Assembly (NCBI GenBank): GCA_036377055.1
Contig: DASUZD010000135.1
Span: forward strand, 1 to 8,926
Source: DASUZD01 sp036377055
GTDB taxonomy: Bacteria; Actinomycetota; Thermoleophilia; Gaiellales; Gaiellaceae
Direction: 5' to 3'
Length of the DNA: 8,926 nucleotides
This document shows, piece after piece, positions 7,211 to 8,926 of the stretch (positions are counted from its first letter, which is position 1; every line of letters begins with the position of its first letter). The position numbers were made by a program, and so were the translations under genes. The notes beneath the pieces are model-generated. The model was not told the DNA's origin, searched no databases, and saw only the letters and a program-made list of their open reading frames with translations.

Positions 7211-7232
7211 GGCAGTACGTTATGCCCCGAGG
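7211..7232. promoter_or_regulatory. Divergent kinase/moeA gap with overlapping -10-like elements
   Basis: Only 22 bp separate the GTG of the kinase operon from the GTG of moeA. TACGTTA at 7216-7222 reads as TACGTT on the plus strand and TAACGT on the minus strand, so both directions fit the TANNNT pattern of actinobacterial -10 elements. On the minus strand six bases separate TAACGT from the kinase GTG, placing the expected transcript start at or next to the start codon. On the plus strand 11 bases separate TACGTT from the moeA GTG. No convincing -35 hexamer is seen for either direction, and neither gene has a properly spaced Shine-Dalgarno. Promoter function is inferred from pattern and position. 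Confidence 0.4.
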
Positions 7233-8426
7233 GTGGCGGAGTTACGTTCGATCGACGAGGTGCTCGCGCTCGTGCTCGAGCGCGCCCGGCCCCTGCCCGC
7301 GGAGGAGGTCGCGCTTGAGGACGCTGCCGGCCGGGTCGCGGCAGAGCCCGTCGAGGCGCGCGTCGACTTGCCCTCGTTCCCGAGCTCCGCGATGGACGGA
7401 TTCGCGATTCGCGCCGCGGACGTCCCTGGGTCGCTTCCGATCTCGGCGCGGATCGCAGCGGGACGGCCTGCGCCCGGTCCGCTCGAGCCGGGGACGGCGA
7501 TGGCCATCGCGACGGGCGGCGTCGTGCCGGAGGGCGCAGACGCCGTCGTGCCGATCGAGCTCGTCCGGGCAAGCGAGAGCGAGGTCGAGGTGCCGGAGCC
7601 GGTGGAGGTGGGGGCCAACGTTCGCCCTCGCGGCGGCGACACGCGCGTAGGCGAGGTCGTCGTCCCGGCAGGCACTCGACTGGGGCCGGCCCAGGTCGGC
7701 GCGCTGGCAGCCGCCGGCGTCGCGTCCATTCGTTGCGCGGCGGTGCCGATGGTCGCGATCCTGACCACGGGGACCGAGCTGCGCTCTCCGGGCGAGCCGC
7801 TCGAGCCGGGGCAGGTGTACGAGGCGAACGGCGCCGTCATCCGGGCGGGCCTCGAGGCCGAGGGCGCACGCGTGACGATCCTGCCGCGGGTGCCCGACGA
7901 CGAGGCGGCGCACCGGGCGGCGCTCGCGGAGGGCCTCGAGGCGAACGTGCTCGTCACGTCGGGCGGCGTGTCGGTCGGGCCGCACGACCTCGTGCGTGCG
8001 ACGGCGGCCGAGCTCGGTGTCGAGGAGGTGCTCTGGGGCGTCGCCGTCAAGCCGGGCAAGCCGCTCTTCTTCGGTGCGCGCGGCACGAAGCTCGTCCTCG
8101 GCCTGCCCGGCAACCCGGTTTCGTCGCTCGTCGGACTCGAGCTCTTCGTTCGCCCAGCGGTGCGGGCGCTGCAAGGTCTCTCGGAGCCCGGTCCGCGGTG
8201 GCAAGGCGGCTTCCTCGGCAGGTCGGTCAAGAGGAACATGGTGCGCGACGAGCTCGTCCGCGCCCGCACGCGCCTCGACGGCGAGCGAACGCTCCTCGAC
8301 CCGCTGAGCGGCCAGGACTCGCACATGATCGTGCGCGCGGCGGCGGCGGACGCGCTCGTGCTGGTCCGGCGCGGCGAGGGCGAGCTGCGGGCCGGCGAGC
8401 CCGTCCGCTATCTAGGGCTCACGTAG
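7233..8426 (+). CDS. moeA: Molybdopterin molybdenumtransferase MoeA
   Basis: The 397-residue MoeA inserts molybdate into adenylylated molybdopterin, the last step of molybdenum cofactor synthesis in the cytoplasm. Recognised motifs are LPSFPSSAMDGFAIRAAD (46-63), IATGGVVPEGADAVVPIE (92-109) and RPRGGDTRVGEVVVPAGTRL (131-150). The MoCF-binding fold shows TTGTELRSPGEPLEPGQVYE (178-197), NVLVTSGGVSVGPHDLV (238-254) and KPGKPLFFG (273-281). GLPGNPVSSLVGLELFVRP (290-308) follows, then a C-terminal beta domain from ~318. Length is usual for the family. GTG at 7233 preserves the N-terminal helix SIDEVLALVLERA. Its only purine-rich stretch, GAGG, abuts the start codon and is too close to act as a Shine-Dalgarno, so a leaderless or very short leader is possible. 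No other cofactor gene is visible; the small gene beyond converges 10 bp away. Confidence 0.95.
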   Translation: MAELRSIDEVLALVLERARPLPAEEVALEDAAGRVAAEPVEARVDLPSFPSSAMDGFAIRAADVPGSLPISARIAAGRPAPGPLEPGTAMAIATGGVVPEGADAVVPIELVRASESEVEVPEPVEVGANVRPRGGDTRVGEVVVPAGTRLGPAQVGALAAAGVASIRCAAVPMVAILTTGTELRSPGEPLEPGQVYEANGAVIRAGLEAEGARVTILPRVPDDEAAHRAALAEGLEANVLVTSGGVSVGPHDLVRATAAELGVEEVLWGVAVKPGKPLFFGARGTKLVLGLPGNPVSSLVGLELFVRPAVRALQGLSEPGPRWQGGFLGRSVKRNMVRDELVRARTRLDGERTLLDPLSGQDSHMIVRAAAADALVLVRRGEGELRAGEPVRYLGLT

Positions 8427-8436
8427 ACCCGACGGG

Positions 8437-8571
8437 TTAGCTGGTGTCGTGGGCCAGCGCCCACAATCCGTATCCGATCGCGAGGGCCGCGGCGACGTAG
8501 AAAGCAAGGATTACGCCGATTAGGACCTTGGGTCGCCCAGTCCACCTACCGGCGATCCAGTCGAGCTTCAT
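8437..8571 (-). CDS. Small single-pass membrane protein, 44 residues, unrecognised
   Basis: An ATG at 8571-8569 opens a 44-residue frame ending in TAA at 8439-8437. It starts MKLDWIAGRWTGRPK, continues with a hydrophobic helix of about 23 residues (VLIGVILAFYVAAALAIGYG plus LWAL) and ends AHDTS. A basic segment before the helix and an acidic C-terminus after it predict the N-terminus inside and the C-terminus outside. The codons are less GC-biased than in neighbouring genes, with GTA, CTA, CTT, AGG and TTG present. There is no clear Shine-Dalgarno, but an extended -10-like sequence lies nine bases upstream. I recognise no family. It is convergent with moeA and fills a stretch that otherwise has no gene. 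The coherent hydrophobic design and clean start and stop make it credible, but so short a frame could be chance. Confidence 0.55.
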   Translation of the reverse strand: MKLDWIAGRWTGRPKVLIGVILAFYVAAALAIGYGLWALAHDTS

Positions 8572-8580
8572 CGCAGGCCG

Positions 8581-8589
8581 AGTATGGCA
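8581..8589 (-). promoter_or_regulatory. Extended -10-like element upstream of the 44-residue gene
   Basis: The minus strand reads TGCCATACT, a TGN extension followed by CATACT, which resembles TATAAT. It ends nine bases before the ATG at 8571, which would give a very short leader. No good -35 box is visible at the usual distance. Confidence 0.3.
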
Positions 8590-8649
8590 TCACCACCGAA
8601 CCGGTCCGGCACAGCCGGCGAATCAGCACTGGCCGCGCCCGTCCACTGT

Positions 8650-8670
8650 GGTGAGGGGCTGTCCCCTACC
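8650..8670. repeat. Inverted repeat / hairpin GGTgAGGGG-CTGT-CCCCTACC
   Basis: AGGGG (8654-8658) pairs with CCCCT (8663-8667) around a CTGT loop. The flanking GGT (8650-8652) and ACC (8668-8670) extend the stem to eight pairs with one bulged G at 8653. No T run follows on either strand, so it is not a standard intrinsic terminator. It could be a weak terminator for the sortase transcript, an operator or a dispersed intergenic repeat. Confidence 0.4.
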
Positions 8671-8692
8671 CTTCCCCGACGGCCTCCCACGG

Positions 8693-8708
8693 ACGCGGCC
8701 CGCCGCGT
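8693..8708. terminator. Perfect GC hairpin downstream of the sortase stop, possible terminator without T run
   Basis: ACGCGG (8693-8698) pairs with CCGCGT (8703-8708) around a four-base CCCG loop. It begins 14 bases after the sortase stop codon on the minus strand. It lacks a T tail, and hairpins of this size arise by chance in very GC-rich DNA, so terminator function is only suggested by position. Confidence 0.25.
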
Positions 8709-8722
8709 GGCCGAGAGCTGTC

Positions 8723-8926
8723 CTAGGGACCTGCGGCAAGCGCCGGGCCGGACAGCGTCGGGCCGGGGCCGCGCGGCGTGACGAGAACGGGCTTCGCGTA
8801 GACGAGGTAGCGATGGCTCGCGAAGAACCGCGGGTGGCACGCCTGGAGGACGAGCTGCTCGCGGCCGTGGGATTGCAGCACCGAGAGGTCGTTCGCCTTC
8901 ACGATCCTGTGCCCCGTGACCTGGTA
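8723..8926 (-). CDS. Sortase, C-terminal part (class E-like), 5' end outside window
   Basis: The minus-strand frame from the window edge to a TAG at 8725-8723 gives 67 residues. YQVTGHRIVKANDLSVLQ, then a Gly/Glu turn and LVLQACHPRFFASHRYLVYA, match the last strands of the sortase barrel. The catalytic Cys is visible residue 30 (codon 8839-8837) and the partner Arg is nine residues later; the catalytic His lies beyond the window. Sortases are membrane-anchored cysteine transpeptidases outside the cell that cut a sorting motif and link proteins to the wall or to pilins. The CHP motif and short Cys-Arg spacing resemble actinobacterial class E enzymes, but class assignment on a fragment is tentative. 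A Gly/Pro-rich tail of ~20 residues follows the barrel. No substrate gene is visible. Confidence 0.8.
   Translation of the reverse strand, partial: YQVTGHRIVKANDLSVLQSHGREQLVLQACHPRFFASHRYLVYAKPVLVTPRGPGPTLSGPALAAGP

Noticed and set aside
7220..8326. Two minus-strand open frames opposite moeA.
   Set aside because: They are Ser/Thr/Arg- and Arg/Asp-rich shadows; moeA carries all family motifs on the plus strand.
8568..8840. Minus-strand 90-residue frame and an overlapping plus-strand 65-residue frame (8584-8781) in the gap before the sortase.
   Set aside because: The minus frame overlaps the sortase catalytic region out of frame, and both are Pro/Arg/Ala-rich without structure. The gap is better read as non-coding with hairpins.
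1..8926. Search by eye for CRISPR repeats, tRNA or rRNA, transposases, toxin-antitoxin pairs, riboswitches and attachment sites.
   Set aside because: Nothing with supporting structure was seen. Coding density is too high to leave room except at 8572-8722, where only two small hairpins are visible.

Overview
The window is very GC-rich and densely packed. Neighbouring genes overlap, GTG and TTG starts are common, and G or C dominates third codon positions. Together with an actinobacterial-type Ser/Thr kinase and a class E-like sortase, this suggests a high-GC actinobacterium, possibly of the Thermoleophilia (Gaiellales/Solirubrobacterales). The lineage is inferred from style and was not tested by any search. 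I see no rRNA, tRNA, CRISPR array, insertion sequence or phage gene.

Layout. (1) Positions 1-2540, plus strand: the C-terminal part of an MscS-type mechanosensitive channel, then a class A penicillin-binding protein that starts on a TTG inside the channel's stop codon. (2) Positions 2537-7210, minus strand, read right to left: a four-gene operon of a membrane Ser/Thr kinase with a Thr-rich outer tail, a polyprenyl-phosphate-type GT2 glycosyltransferase, a GT4-type glycosyltransferase and a DUF2079 polytopic membrane protein. Each gene overlaps the next by four bases. The operon converges on the PBP gene so tightly that both stop codons lie in one CTAG. (3) Positions 7211-7232: a 22-bp divergent gap with a -10-like element readable in both directions. 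(4) Positions 7233-8426, plus strand: moeA of molybdenum cofactor synthesis. (5) Positions 8427-8926: a 44-residue single-pass membrane protein on the minus strand, a 151-bp gap with two hairpins, and the C-terminal end of a sortase on the minus strand, cut by the window edge.

How the genes may work together. Most of the window concerns the cell envelope: turgor release, peptidoglycan polymerisation, envelope signalling, lipid-linked sugar transfer and protein anchoring. The best candidate for something new is the kinase-GT2-GT4-DUF2079 operon. It places a kinase with an outer tail that is about half threonine next to a plausible lipid-linked sugar synthase and a plausible GT-C-like membrane enzyme. 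One testable idea is that the operon makes an extracytoplasmic glycan controlled by the kinase, or that it glycosylates the kinase tail. This is inference from gene order and composition. moeA looks like an unrelated housekeeping neighbour.
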